Source of the DNA: Burkholderiaceae bacterium
GTDB taxonomy: Bacteria > Pseudomonadota > Gammaproteobacteria > Burkholderiales > Burkholderiaceae_C
Length of the DNA stretch: 64,000 nt
Assembly: GCA_030654805.1 (NCBI GenBank)
Contig: JAURWR010000028.1
Location: 1-64,000, forward strand
Direction: 5' to 3'
Both the position numbers and the translations under genes were made by a program. Positions 9,966 to 18,679 of the stretch are shown here, in pieces. Below the pieces are notes generated by a model. That model was not told the origin of the DNA. It saw only the letters and a list, made by a program, of their open reading frames with translations, and ran no database searches. Each line of letters starts with the position of its first letter. Position 1 is the stretch's first letter.

Positions 9966-12824
9966 ATGATGCAGGAATACAGAGCGAATTCGCATCTGTT
10001 CGGTGGTAATGCGCCTTACGTCGAAGAGATGTACGAGGCCTACCTCGACAACCCGGGTTCGGTCCCGGACAACTGGCGGTCGTACTTCGACGCCTTGCAG
10101 CACCTGCCGGCGGTCGACGGCTCAGACGAACGAGATGTGGCCCACGCGCCTGTGGTCGAATCGTTTGCGCAGCGCGCCAAGGCCAATGCGTTCGGCGCCA
10201 AGGCCAGCAGTGCCGATCTGGCGGTCGCCCGCAAGCAGGTGCATGTGCAGTCGCTGATCGCCGCGTACCGGTTCCTCGGTTCGCGCTGGGCCGATCTCGA
10301 CCCGTTGAAGCGCCAGGAGCGCCCGAAGATTCCCGAACTCGAACCGGTGTTCTACGACCTGACCGAGTCCGACATGGACATCTCGTTCAGCGCGAGCAAC
10401 ACCTATTTCTCGACTGCCGAGAACATGAGCCTGCGGCAGATCCTGCAGGCCCTGCGCGAGACCTACTGCGGATCGATCGGTGCCGAGTACATGCATGTCA
10501 CCGATCCGACGGAAAAGCGCTGGTGGCAGCAGCACCTGGAATCGATCCGCTCGAAGCCGACTTTCTCTGCCGAGCAGAAGAAGCACATCCTGGAGGAGCT
10601 CACTGCGGCTGAAGGGCTGGAGCGCTACCTGCATACCAAGTACGTCGGCCAGAAGCGCTTTTCGCTCGAAGGCGGCGAAAGCTTCATCGCGTCGATGGAC
10701 GAACTGGTGCAGCGCGCCGGCAGCAAGGGTGTGCAGGAAATCGTCATCGGCATGGCCCACCGCGGTCGTCTGAACGTGCTCGTCAACACGCTGGGCAAGA
10801 CGCCGGCCGAACTGTTCTCGGAGTTCGATCACACCGCGCCCGAGAACCTGCCCTCTGGCGACGTGAAGTACCACCAGGGTTTTTCCAGCGATGTCACCAC
10901 GCCGGGCGGTCCTGTGCATCTGAGCCTGGCGTTCAACCCATCGCACCTCGAGATCGTCAACCCGGTCGTCGAGGGCTCGGTCAAGGCACGACTCGATCGC
11001 CGTGGCGATGCGCAGGGCAGCTCGGTGCTGCCGATCATCGTCCACGGCGATGCGGCATTCGCTGGTCAAGGCGTCGTGATGGAGACCCTGGCACTCGCAC
11101 AGACACGCGGCTATTTCACCGGTGGCACGGTGCACCTGGTCATCAACAACCAGATCGGTTTCACCACCAGCGACCCGCGCGACACCCGCTCGACGCTGTA
11201 CTGCTCCGACGTCGTCAAGATGGTCGAGGCGCCGGTGCTCCACGTCAATGGCGACGATCCTGAAGCGGTGGTGTTGGCGACCCAGATGGCGCTCGACTAC
11301 CGGCAGGAATTCAGCAAGGACGTTGTGGTCGACATCGTCTGCTTCCGCAAGCTCGGTCACAACGAGCAGGACACGCCGGCGCTGACGCAGCCGCTGATGT
11401 ACAAAAAGATCGGCCAGCATCCAGGCACCCGCCGCCTTTACGGCGACAAGCTGGTCGCCCAGGGCGTGCTGCCCGCCGACGGCCCGGACGGAATGGTCAA
11501 GACCTTCCGCGCCGCGATGGACGAAGGCAAGCACTCATTCAGCCCGGTGCTGACCAACTACAAGAGCAAGTACGCGGTCGACTGGGCTCCGTTCCTCGGC
11601 AAGAAGTGGACAGATGCGGCTGATACCGCACTGCCGCTGTCGGAGATCAAGCGTCTGGCCGAACGCATCACGACCTTGCCGAAGGATTTCAAGGTTCATC
11701 CGCTGGTCGAAAAGGTGCTGGCTGACCGCGCGGCGATGGGGCGTGGCGAGATCAATGTCGACTGGGGCATGGGCGAGCACCTGGCCTTCGCGTCGCTGGT
11801 CGCCAGTGGTTACGCGGTCCGCCTGTCAGGCGAAGACTGCGGACGCGGTACCTTCACCCACCGTCACTCGGTGCTGCACGATCAGAACCGCGAGAAGTGG
11901 GACGAGGGCACCTACACGCCGCTGAAGCACGTGGCCGAAGGACAGGCGCCCTACGTCGTCATCGATTCGCTGCTGTCCGAAGAAGCGGTGCTGGGCTTCG
12001 AATATGGCTACGCCTCGGCCGAGCCGAACACGCTGGTCATCTGGGAGGCTCAGTTCGGCGACTTCGCCAACGGCGCCCAGGTGGTCATCGATCAGTTCAT
12101 CGCCTCGGGCGAGGTCAAGTGGGGTCGTGCGAACGGCCTCACGTTGATGCTGCCGCATGGCTACGAAGGCCAGGGTCCCGAGCATTCGTCGGCCCGCCTC
12201 GAACGCTTCATGCAGCTCGCCGCCGACAACAACATGCAGATCGTGCAGCCGACCTCGGCCAGCCAGATCTTCCATGTGCTGCGTCGCCAGATGGTGCGCA
12301 TGTTCCGCAAGCCGCTGGTGATCCTGACGCCGAAGTCGCTGCTGCGTGCCAAGGACGCCGCTTCGCCGTTGAGCGAATTCACTCGCGGTGAATTCCGCAC
12401 GGTGATCGGGCCCAACCCGGCCGACATCGAGGCCGACAAGGTCAAGCGGATCATCGCGTGCTCGGGCAAGGTGGCATACGACCTCATGAAGCGCAGGGAC
12501 GCCAAGAAACTGAACGACACAGCCATCGTGCTGGTCGAACAGCTCTACCCGTTCCCGCACAAGGCCTTTGCTGCCGAGCTGAAGAAGTTTCCCAATGCCA
12601 CCGAGATCGTGTGGTGCCAGGACGAGCCGCAGAACCAGGGTGCCTGGTTCTTTGTCCAGCACTACATCCACGAGAACATGGGTGAGGGCCAGAAGCTCGG
12701 TTACGCCGGGCGTCCGGCTTCCGCGTCTCCGGCCGTGGGTTACGCCCACCTGCACCAGGAGCAGCTGAAGTCGCTGCTCGATCAGGCTTTCGGCAAGCTC
12801 AAGGGATTCGTCCTCACGAAGTGA
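9966..12824 (+). CDS. sucA: 2-oxoglutarate dehydrogenase E1 component
   Basis: E1 is the thiamine-diphosphate enzyme that decarboxylates 2-oxoglutarate in the TCA cycle and transfers succinyl to the lipoyl arm of SucB. The 952-residue product has the N-terminal E2-binding segment (SHLFGGNAPYVEEMYEAYL), the ThDP-binding core with HGDAAFAGQG near residue 360 and NNQIGFTT near 395, and the C-terminal transketolase-like domain. The start is the ATG-ATG pair after GAGGTGAGCG. An upstream in-frame ATG at 9897 would add 23 atypical residues. The spacer before it is 249 bases, divergent from the Cys-rich gene, with only a weak TTAGGAT -10-like element at 9813-9819. sucB and lpd follow. Confidence 0.98.
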   Translation: MMQEYRANSHLFGGNAPYVEEMYEAYLDNPGSVPDNWRSYFDALQHLPAVDGSDERDVAHAPVVESFAQRAKANAFGAKASSADLAVARKQVHVQSLIAAYRFLGSRWADLDPLKRQERPKIPELEPVFYDLTESDMDISFSASNTYFSTAENMSLRQILQALRETYCGSIGAEYMHVTDPTEKRWWQQHLESIRSKPTFSAEQKKHILEELTAAEGLERYLHTKYVGQKRFSLEGGESFIASMDELVQRAGSKGVQEIVIGMAHRGRLNVLVNTLGKTPAELFSEFDHTAPENLPSGDVKYHQGFSSDVTTPGGPVHLSLAFNPSHLEIVNPVVEGSVKARLDRRGDAQGSSVLPIIVHGDAAFAGQGVVMETLALAQTRGYFTGGTVHLVINNQIGFTTSDPRDTRSTLYCSDVVKMVEAPVLHVNGDDPEAVVLATQMALDYRQEFSKDVVVDIVCFRKLGHNEQDTPALTQPLMYKKIGQHPGTRRLYGDKLVAQGVLPADGPDGMVKTFRAAMDEGKHSFSPVLTNYKSKYAVDWAPFLGKKWTDAADTALPLSEIKRLAERITTLPKDFKVHPLVEKVLADRAAMGRGEINVDWGMGEHLAFASLVASGYAVRLSGEDCGRGTFTHRHSVLHDQNREKWDEGTYTPLKHVAEGQAPYVVIDSLLSEEAVLGFEYGYASAEPNTLVIWEAQFGDFANGAQVVIDQFIASGEVKWGRANGLTLMLPHGYEGQGPEHSSARLERFMQLAADNNMQIVQPTSASQIFHVLRRQMVRMFRKPLVILTPKSLLRAKDAASPLSEFTRGEFRTVIGPNPADIEADKVKRIIACSGKVAYDLMKRRDAKKLNDTAIVLVEQLYPFPHKAFAAELKKFPNATEIVWCQDEPQNQGAWFFVQHYIHENMGEGQKLGYAGRPASASPAVGYAHLHQEQLKSLLDQAFGKLKGFVLTK

Positions 12825-12838
12825 ACCGCACCTTCAGC

Positions 12839-12868
12839 GGCATACAGCGTCGTCTGGCGCTGTATGCC
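12839..12868 (+). other. Perfect hairpin between sucA and sucB
   Basis: An 11-bp perfect stem, GGCATACAGCG with CGCTGTATGCC, has an 8-base loop and starts 14 bases after the sucA stop. There is no T run. Such intercistronic stems usually protect the upstream mRNA 3' end or tune relative expression of operon members. Confidence 0.75.
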
Positions 12869-12954
12869 AGCTCCACGGCACGCCGCCTCTCCGTTCGTTG
12901 AACGGGCCTGCACGGGTCAGGGCGACAGCCGATTGAACACCCAGAAAGAACACC

Positions 12955-14235
12955 ATGTCCATCGTTGAAGTCAAAGTACCGCAACTGTCCGAATCCGTGG
13001 CCGAAGCCACGCTGTTGCAGTGGAAGAAGAAGCCGGGCGAAGCCGTCGCCATCGACGAAATCCTCGTCGAGATCGAAACCGACAAGGTCGTGCTGGAGGT
13101 GCCGGCGCCGGCTGCCGGCGTGATGGCCCAGATCATCAAGAACGACGGTGAGAGCTGCGTGGCCGAAGAGGTCATCGCGCGCATCGACACGGCCGCGTCA
13201 CCGCAGGTCAGTCCGCTGGAGGTCAAGGCTGTGGCGCCCAATGCGGTCACTCCCGCACCAGCAGCGGGTTCCGCTGCGTCAGGTGTAGTGATGCCTGCCG
13301 CAGCCAAGCTGATGGCCGACAACCAGATGGAGCCGGGTTCGATTGCTGGCACGGGCAAGGGCGGTCGCGTGACCAAGGGCGACGTGACCGAAGTGCTGGC
13401 TGCCGGCCTGCAAGCCCCGGTGATGGCGACCTCCGTACCGCTGAAGGCGCCGGCTCCTGTCGCTGCCGCAGTGGCCCCTGCGGTTGCGCGTGCCCTGCCG
13501 TCGGTGTCGGTACCCGGGCCCGTGAATCTTGGCGACCGCCCTGAACAGCGCGTGCCAATGTCGCGACTGCGTGCGCGCGTCGCCGAGCGGCTGCTGCAAT
13601 CGCAGGCGACCAATGCCATCCTGACCACCTTCAACGAGGTCAACATGGCGCCGGTGATGGAAATGCGCAAGCGCTTCCAGGAGAAGTTCGAGAAGGAGCA
13701 CGGTTGCAAGATCGGCTTCATGAGCTTCTTCGTGAAGGCAGCGGTCGCCGCCCTGAAGAAGTACCCGATCATCAATGCCAGCGTCGATGGCAACGACATC
13801 GTCTACCACGGCTATTTCGACATCGGCATCGCGGTCGGTTCACCGCGCGGTCTGGTGGTGCCGATCCTGCGCAATGCCGATCAGATGAGCTTTGCCGACA
13901 TCGAGAAGAAGATTGCCGAGTACGGCAAGAAGGCCAGCGAAGGCAAGCTGGCGCTGGAAGAACTGACCGGTGGAACCTTCTCGATCAGCAACGGTGGCAC
14001 CTTCGGCTCGATGCTCTCGACCCCGATCATCAACCCGCCGCAGTCGGCCATCCTGGGCGTACACGCGACCAAGGACCGAGCCGTGGTCGAAAACGGGCAG
14101 ATCGTCGTGCGTCCGATGATCTACCTCGCGATGTCGTACGACCACCGCATCATCGACGGGCGCGAAGCGGTGCTGGGCCTGGTCGCGATGAAGGAAGCGC
14201 TGGAAGATCCGGCGCGTCTGCTGTTCGATATCTGA
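12955..14235 (+). CDS. sucB: Dihydrolipoyllysine-residue succinyltransferase (E2 of 2-oxoglutarate dehydrogenase)
   Basis: E2 forms the core of the complex and transfers succinyl from the lipoyl arm to CoA. The 426-residue product has one N-terminal lipoyl domain with the lipoylated lysine Lys44 in [11 protein letters not shown], an Ala/Pro-rich linker, a peripheral subunit-binding domain ([29 protein letters not shown] region, about residues 119-148), a second linker, and the catalytic domain ending with the active-site motif DHRIIDG. Length is normal. It lies between sucA and lpd on the same strand. Confidence 0.98.
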   Translation: MSIVEVKVPQLSESVAEATLLQWKKKPGEAVAIDEILVEIETDKVVLEVPAPAAGVMAQIIKNDGESCVAEEVIARIDTAASPQVSPLEVKAVAPNAVTPAPAAGSAASGVVMPAAAKLMADNQMEPGSIAGTGKGGRVTKGDVTEVLAAGLQAPVMATSVPLKAPAPVAAAVAPAVARALPSVSVPGPVNLGDRPEQRVPMSRLRARVAERLLQSQATNAILTTFNEVNMAPVMEMRKRFQEKFEKEHGCKIGFMSFFVKAAVAALKKYPIINASVDGNDIVYHGYFDIGIAVGSPRGLVVPILRNADQMSFADIEKKIAEYGKKASEGKLALEELTGGTFSISNGGTFGSMLSTPIINPPQSAILGVHATKDRAVVENGQIVVRPMIYLAMSYDHRIIDGREAVLGLVAMKEALEDPARLLFDI

Positions 14236-14258
14236 TTCGAGATCCGAGGAAACCTTTC

Positions 14259-15686
14259 ATGAGCAAGCAATTCGACGTGATCGTCATCGGTGGCGGCCCC
14301 GGTGGCTATGTGGCGGCGATCCGCGCCGCGCAACTGGGCTTCAGCGCGGCCTGCATCGACGAGTGGAAGAACGACAAGGGCGGTCCCGCACCGGGTGGTA
14401 CCTGCACGAATGTCGGCTGCATTCCGTCGAAGGCCTTGCTGCAGTCCAGCGAGCACTTCGAGCATGCCGAGCACAGCTTTGCCGACCACGGCATCGGCCT
14501 GTCGAACCTGACCATCAACGTGGCCAAGATGCTGGGCCGCAAGGATGCGGTGGTGAAGCAGAACAACGACGGCATCCTGTACCTGTTCAAGAAGAACAAG
14601 GTGACGTTCTTCCACGGTCGGGGTTCGTTTCTGAAGGCCGGCGATGCCGGCTACGACATTCAGGTCAGTGGAGCCGCCGACGAGGTGATCACCGGCAAGC
14701 ACATCATCGTCGCGACCGGCTCGAATGCGCGGTCGCTGCCGGGAGCCGCGTTCGACGAGGACAAGATCCTGTCCAACGACGGTGCCTTGCGCATCGGGGC
14801 GGTGCCGGACACGCTGGGCGTCATCGGCTCGGGCGTCATCGGCCTGGAGATGGGTTCGGTCTGGCGTCGACTCGGCTCCGAGGTGACGGTGCTTGAAGGC
14901 CTGCCGACCTTCCTCGGCGCGGTCGATCAGCAGATCGCCAAGGAGGCCCACAAGGCCTTCACCAAACAGGGCCTGATGATCGAACTCGGGGTCAAGATCG
15001 ACAAGGTGACTGCGGGCAAGTCCAGCGTCACGATCACCTACACCAACGCCAAGGGCGCGGCCTGCAAGCTCGAGGTCGACAAGCTGATCGTCTCGATCGG
15101 CCGTGTGCCGAACACCATCGGCCTGAACGCCGAGGCGGTCGGCCTGAAGCTCGATGAGCGCGGCGCCATCACGGTCGACGACGATTGCCGCACCAACCTG
15201 CCCAATGTGTGGGCCGTCGGCGACGTGGTGCGCGGCCCGATGCTGGCGCACAAGGCCGAAGAAGAGGGCGTGGCGGTGGCCGAGCGCATCGCTGGCCAGC
15301 ACCCGCACGTCAATTTCAATACGGTGCCGTGGGTGATCTACACCTCCCCGGAGATCGCCTGGGTCGGCCAGACCGAGCAGCAGCTCAAGGCCGAAGGTCG
15401 CGAGTTCAAGGCCGGTACCTTCCCGTTCCTGGCCAACGGCCGCGCGCGGGCGATGGGTGACACGACCGGCATGGTCAAGATGCTGGCCGATGCGAAGACC
15501 GATGAAATCCTCGGCGTGCACATCGTCGGGCCGTTCGCCTCCGAGCTGATCGCCGAGGCGGTGGTGGCGATGGAATTCAAGGCGAGCGCCGAAGACATCG
15601 CGCGCATCTGCCACGCACACCCATCGCTGAGCGAATCGACCAAGGAAGCCGCGCTGGCGGTGGACAAGCGGACGCTGAACTTCTGA
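14259..15686 (+). CDS. lpd: Dihydrolipoyl dehydrogenase (E3)
   Basis: E3 reoxidises the dihydrolipoyl arm of E2 and reduces NAD+. The 475-residue product has the FAD-binding motif [15 protein letters not shown], the redox-active disulfide Cys49/Cys54 in CTNVGC, a central NAD-binding fold ([13 protein letters not shown]) and the C-terminal interface domain with the catalytic HAHPSLSE histidine. The start is the ATG at 14259 after CCGAGGAAA, giving [13 protein letters not shown]. It is the last gene of the sucA-sucB-lpd operon and is followed by two hairpins. Confidence 0.98.
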   Translation: MSKQFDVIVIGGGPGGYVAAIRAAQLGFSAACIDEWKNDKGGPAPGGTCTNVGCIPSKALLQSSEHFEHAEHSFADHGIGLSNLTINVAKMLGRKDAVVKQNNDGILYLFKKNKVTFFHGRGSFLKAGDAGYDIQVSGAADEVITGKHIIVATGSNARSLPGAAFDEDKILSNDGALRIGAVPDTLGVIGSGVIGLEMGSVWRRLGSEVTVLEGLPTFLGAVDQQIAKEAHKAFTKQGLMIELGVKIDKVTAGKSSVTITYTNAKGAACKLEVDKLIVSIGRVPNTIGLNAEAVGLKLDERGAITVDDDCRTNLPNVWAVGDVVRGPMLAHKAEEEGVAVAERIAGQHPHVNFNTVPWVIYTSPEIAWVGQTEQQLKAEGREFKAGTFPFLANGRARAMGDTTGMVKMLADAKTDEILGVHIVGPFASELIAEAVVAMEFKASAEDIARICHAHPSLSESTKEAALAVDKRTLNF

Positions 15687-15693
15687 TCGAACC

Positions 15694-15740
15694 CCGCAGC
15701 CCCTCGCGGGCTGCGGAACCCGACCCGAGCCGCCTCGGGT
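15694..15740 (+). other. Tandem hairpins at the end of the suc-lpd operon
   Basis: The first hairpin has a 9-bp stem, CCGCAGCCC/GGGCTGCGG (15694-15716, loop CTCGC). The second has a 7-bp stem, ACCCGAG/CTCGGGT (15723-15740, loop CCGC). Neither has a T run. They may mark a mRNA 3' end processed or terminated by Rho, and separate the operon from zapE. Confidence 0.6.
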
Positions 15741-15773
15741 CCGTCACCCGAACGAACCTCTCGCTCATCCTTC

Positions 15774-16871
15774 ATGTCCGTTCGGCAGCTTTACCAGCAG
15801 ACTCTCGCCGAACGGGGCTATCACGCCGACGCCGCTCAGCTGGCGGCGGTCGCATCGCTCGAGCGCTGTGAGAACGAATGGATCGAGTACAAGTCCCGGC
15901 GGCGCAACGCGCTGACCAAGCTGCTGATCCGCCCCGAGATTCCTCGTGGCGTCTATATGTACGGTGGCGTCGGTCGTGGCAAGAGCTTTCTGATGGATTG
16001 CTTCTACAACTCGGTGCCGCTGGAGCGCAAGGCGCGCTTGCACTTCCATGAATTCATGCGGGAGGTGCATCGAGAACTGGCCGATCTGCACGGAACGGTC
16101 AATCCGCTCGAGGTGCTCGGTCAGCGCATGTCGCGCCGCTTTCGGCTGATCTGTTTCGACGAGTTTCATGTGGCCGACATCACCGATGCGATGATCCTTT
16201 ATCGGTTGCTCGAATCGCTGTTCAATTACCGGGTGAGCATCGTGACGACCTCCAACTTCCATCCAGACGGCCTGTACCCGAACGGCCTGCACCGGGAGCG
16301 CATCCTGCCGGCCATTGAATTGCTCAAGGATCACCTGGAGATCATCAATGTCGATGCGGGAACCGACTATCGGCGGCTCACGCTTGAGCAGGTCGAGATG
16401 TATCACACGCCGCTGGGCGCAGCCGCCGATGCTGCGATGATGGCTGCGTTCGAGCGACTGGCCGAGACCAAGGACGAGAGTCCGCGCTTGAACATTGAAC
16501 ACCGCGTCTTGAAGGCGCGGCGGCGTGCGGGCGGTGTGGTGTGGTTCGACTTCCAGGAGCTGTGCGGCGGACCGCGCTCGCAGAACGATTACCTGGAACT
16601 GGCGTCTCAGTTCCACACTGTGCTGGTGTCGGGTGTGGTGCAGATGTCGCCCCGGCTGGCCTCGGAGGCGCGTCGCTTCACCTGGCTCGTCGATGTGATG
16701 TACGACCGGCGAGTCAAACTCGTGCTGTCGGCTGAAGTTTCTGCGGAAGAGCTGTACACGGAAGGGCCTCTGGCGCACGAGTTTCCGCGCACGGTGTCCC
16801 GCCTTCATGAAATGAGATCGTCCGAGTTCCTGGCCCTTGCCCGACGTGATGTGGAGACCGCGCTGACATGA
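15774..16871 (+). CDS. zapE: Cell division protein ZapE (AFG1-like ATPase)
   Basis: ZapE is a P-loop ATPase of the AFG1 family linked to Z-ring dynamics during constriction. The 365-residue product has Walker A in GGVGRGKSFLMD (about residues 63-74), Walker B/DEFHV in CFDEFHVADITDAM and a sensor region with VTTSNFHPDGLYPNGL. Length fits the family. The start ATG at 15774 gives MSVRQLYQQTLAERGY. Its stop overlaps the start of the next gene as ATGA, so the two are translationally coupled. Confidence 0.95.
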   Translation: MSVRQLYQQTLAERGYHADAAQLAAVASLERCENEWIEYKSRRRNALTKLLIRPEIPRGVYMYGGVGRGKSFLMDCFYNSVPLERKARLHFHEFMREVHRELADLHGTVNPLEVLGQRMSRRFRLICFDEFHVADITDAMILYRLLESLFNYRVSIVTTSNFHPDGLYPNGLHRERILPAIELLKDHLEIINVDAGTDYRRLTLEQVEMYHTPLGAAADAAMMAAFERLAETKDESPRLNIEHRVLKARRRAGGVVWFDFQELCGGPRSQNDYLELASQFHTVLVSGVVQMSPRLASEARRFTWLVDVMYDRRVKLVLSAEVSAEELYTEGPLAHEFPRTVSRLHEMRSSEFLALARRDVETALT

Positions 16872-17599
16872 ACCCCTCTGGCCGCTCTGTCTGCCGTGGC
16901 GCACGCTGGTTGGCGATTTCGCTGCTGGCTGTGGGCCACCACCTAGTCTGGGCGAATGATGCCAGCGAGAAGGCACGCATCAACAACGCCAAGGCCGAGG
17001 CTGACGCGGTCCTGGCCGCCAAGGAAGCGGAATGCCGGCAGCGCTTTGTCGTGAACGCCTGCCTGATCGAAGCACGCCAGCAGCACCGGGCTGTCGTCCA
17101 GCCTTTGCGCGAAGAATTGATCCTGCTCGACGAGAAGCAGCGCAAGCAACGCGCCGCAGATCGCACGGGCCGCATCCGCGCGAAAGCTGAATCTTCGTCT
17201 GGCGTGGCGTCCGACGTTGTGGCCCCAGCTGCGCCCATCGTCTCGGCGCCTGTGGCTGCGGCGTCGCGTCCTGCACCGCGACCGCTGATTCGACCCAGAC
17301 TCAGGTCCTTCGGCCCGCCGAGCGAGTCGCCGCTCGGCGACATGCCTGCGGCGCTGCCGGAGGCTCCCCCGAGCACATCGGCTGGCGCGAGGGAGGGCAC
17401 AACGGCGGACGCAGTGCATACGCACAAGCGCCTCACGCCGATGCCGAATCCGAACGCGTTGAAGGAGTCAAATGATCGCGTGCGTGAGATCGAGGAACGT
17501 CGGGAGAGCGTGCTCAAGCGAAATGCAGAGAAGGCAGCCAAGAAACCGCCTGCGGCACCGCTGCCCGTGCCAGGCGCCGCGTCGTCCGCAGCGCGCTGA
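16868..17599 (+). CDS. Predicted secreted coiled-coil protein coupled to zapE
   Basis: A 243-residue protein of unknown function. Residues 1-29 look like a signal peptide (Arg-rich start, hydrophobic AISLLAVG, cleavage near VWA|ND). Residues about 30-110 are charged and helical, with two cysteines, Cys56 and Cys65, framing CRQRFVVNAC, which could form a disulfide in the periplasm. The rest is Ala/Pro/Arg-rich and probably disordered, with another charged helix near residues 205-235. It starts inside the zapE stop (ATGA overlap) and converges on the PP2C gene. Its coupling suggests an envelope or division role, but that is inference. Confidence 0.8.
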   Translation: MNPSGRSVCRGARWLAISLLAVGHHLVWANDASEKARINNAKAEADAVLAAKEAECRQRFVVNACLIEARQQHRAVVQPLREELILLDEKQRKQRAADRTGRIRAKAESSSGVASDVVAPAAPIVSAPVAAASRPAPRPLIRPRLRSFGPPSESPLGDMPAALPEAPPSTSAGAREGTTADAVHTHKRLTPMPNPNALKESNDRVREIEERRESVLKRNAEKAAKKPPAAPLPVPGAASSAAR

Positions 17600-17616
17600 G
17601 TTTCGAGACGCGCTCG

Positions 17617-18387
17617 TCAGGCGGCGAGCGCGTCGACACGTACCAGCGCGAGCGACAGGTTGTCGCCACCGCCACGTGCCCACTGGCGTGCCTTGTCGAT
17701 CAGCATCTCGCTGGCTTCGCGCGGCGGCAGCGCCTCGACGATTGCACCGAGCTCCCGCGGGGTGAAGTAGTGCCACAGCCCGTCACTGCAGGCGAGAACG
17801 CTGTCGCCAAGCTCCATGCGCTCGATGCGCGTCACGGTCAGTGGTGGATCCTGCGTCGTGCCCAGGCACCCCGTCAGCAGGTTCGACTGCGGATGGCTGT
17901 TGGCTTCCTCTTCGGTCAGCTGGCCTTCATTGACCAGTCGCTGCACAAACGAATGGTCGCTGGTGCGGCTCACCATCTCGGCGCCCCGGAAGAAGTACAC
18001 ACGGGAGTCGCCGGCGTGCACGATGTGGCACTCTCTTGTCGGACTGATCAGGAACGCCGCCACCGTGCTGTGCGGCTCTTCCTCTGATGTGATCGCCGTC
18101 AGCTTGATCATCAGGTGAGCTTCGAGCACCAATTGCTTCAGCGTTTCGGCCGCATCGTCACGGCTGGGGGCGTAGCGCTCGAAAAGTTGCTGGGCTGTCA
18201 GGATGACCTGATCGGCTGCCTTGCGACCACCGCTCTTGCCGCCCATGCCGTCCGCCAGGACGCCGAGAGCGCATCCAGGCACGCGGGCGTGAGGGATGAT
18301 CTCGACTTGATCCTGCTGATAGGCGCGGTCGCCCCGGTGAATGCCGGTGGCTGCGGACAGCCGGTGGCCCTGCGCGGTGGAAGTCAT
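17617..18387 (-). CDS. PP2C-family protein serine/threonine phosphatase
   Basis: PP2C enzymes are metal-dependent phosphatases that remove phosphate from Ser/Thr. The 256-residue product has the motif series in order: RAYQQD with metal ligand Asp26 (QQD where NQD is usual), ADGMGG at Asp46-Gly47, HAGDSRVYFFR, CSDGLW, and GGGDNLS. All acidic metal ligands are present, so it should be active. The start is set at the ATG giving MTSTAQGHRLS; upstream in-frame starts add up to 48 residues without family features. No partner Ser/Thr kinase is in the window. It is divergent from the YdcH-like gene. Confidence 0.9.
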   Translation of the reverse strand: MTSTAQGHRLSAATGIHRGDRAYQQDQVEIIPHARVPGCALGVLADGMGGKSGGRKAADQVILTAQQLFERYAPSRDDAAETLKQLVLEAHLMIKLTAITSEEEPHSTVAAFLISPTRECHIVHAGDSRVYFFRGAEMVSRTSDHSFVQRLVNEGQLTEEEANSHPQSNLLTGCLGTTQDPPLTVTRIERMELGDSVLACSDGLWHYFTPRELGAIVEALPPREASEMLIDKARQWARGGGDNLSLALVRVDALAA

Positions 18388-18395
18388 GCAAAAAC

Positions 18396-18401
18396 TATAA
18401 T
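18396..18401 (+). promoter_or_regulatory. Consensus -10 element upstream of the YdcH-like gene
   Basis: A perfect TATAAT lies on the plus strand, 46 bases before the YdcH-like start codon, in the divergent spacer with the PP2C gene. No good -35 is visible at 16-18 bases, so strength is uncertain. Confidence 0.45.
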
Positions 18402-18447
18402 CGGTTCTCCTGTCGGAATCTCGTGAAGAGTTCGCAGCGACCTCTCG

Positions 18448-18651
18448 ATGAACACCAACCTTCACTCGCTTCCCCGACGTCTCATCGAACTTCGCATCGA
18501 GCACGGCGATCTCGACGGGCTGATCGATCAAGCCAGCCTTCGCCTGCCCAGGGACGACTTGATGGTTCAGCGGTTGAAGAAGCGTCGTTTGGCACTGAAA
18601 GACCAGATTTCCCGTATCGAAGCTGAGCTTGAGCCGCCGCAGCCGGCATGA
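18448..18651 (+). CDS. YdcH family (DUF465) small protein
   Basis: A 67-residue protein of the DUF465/YdcH type: a short helical hairpin recognised by LIELRIEHGDLDGLID, then LPRDDLMVQRLKKRRLALKDQI. It is predicted to be cytosolic and coiled-coil. The family function is not established. A perfect TATAAT lies upstream, and the DinG-type helicase gene follows 28 bases downstream on the same strand. Confidence 0.85.
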   Translation: MNTNLHSLPRRLIELRIEHGDLDGLIDQASLRLPRDDLMVQRLKKRRLALKDQISRIEAELEPPQPA

Positions 18652-18679
18652 CCCGACGACCTGACGAGAAGGGCGATCG

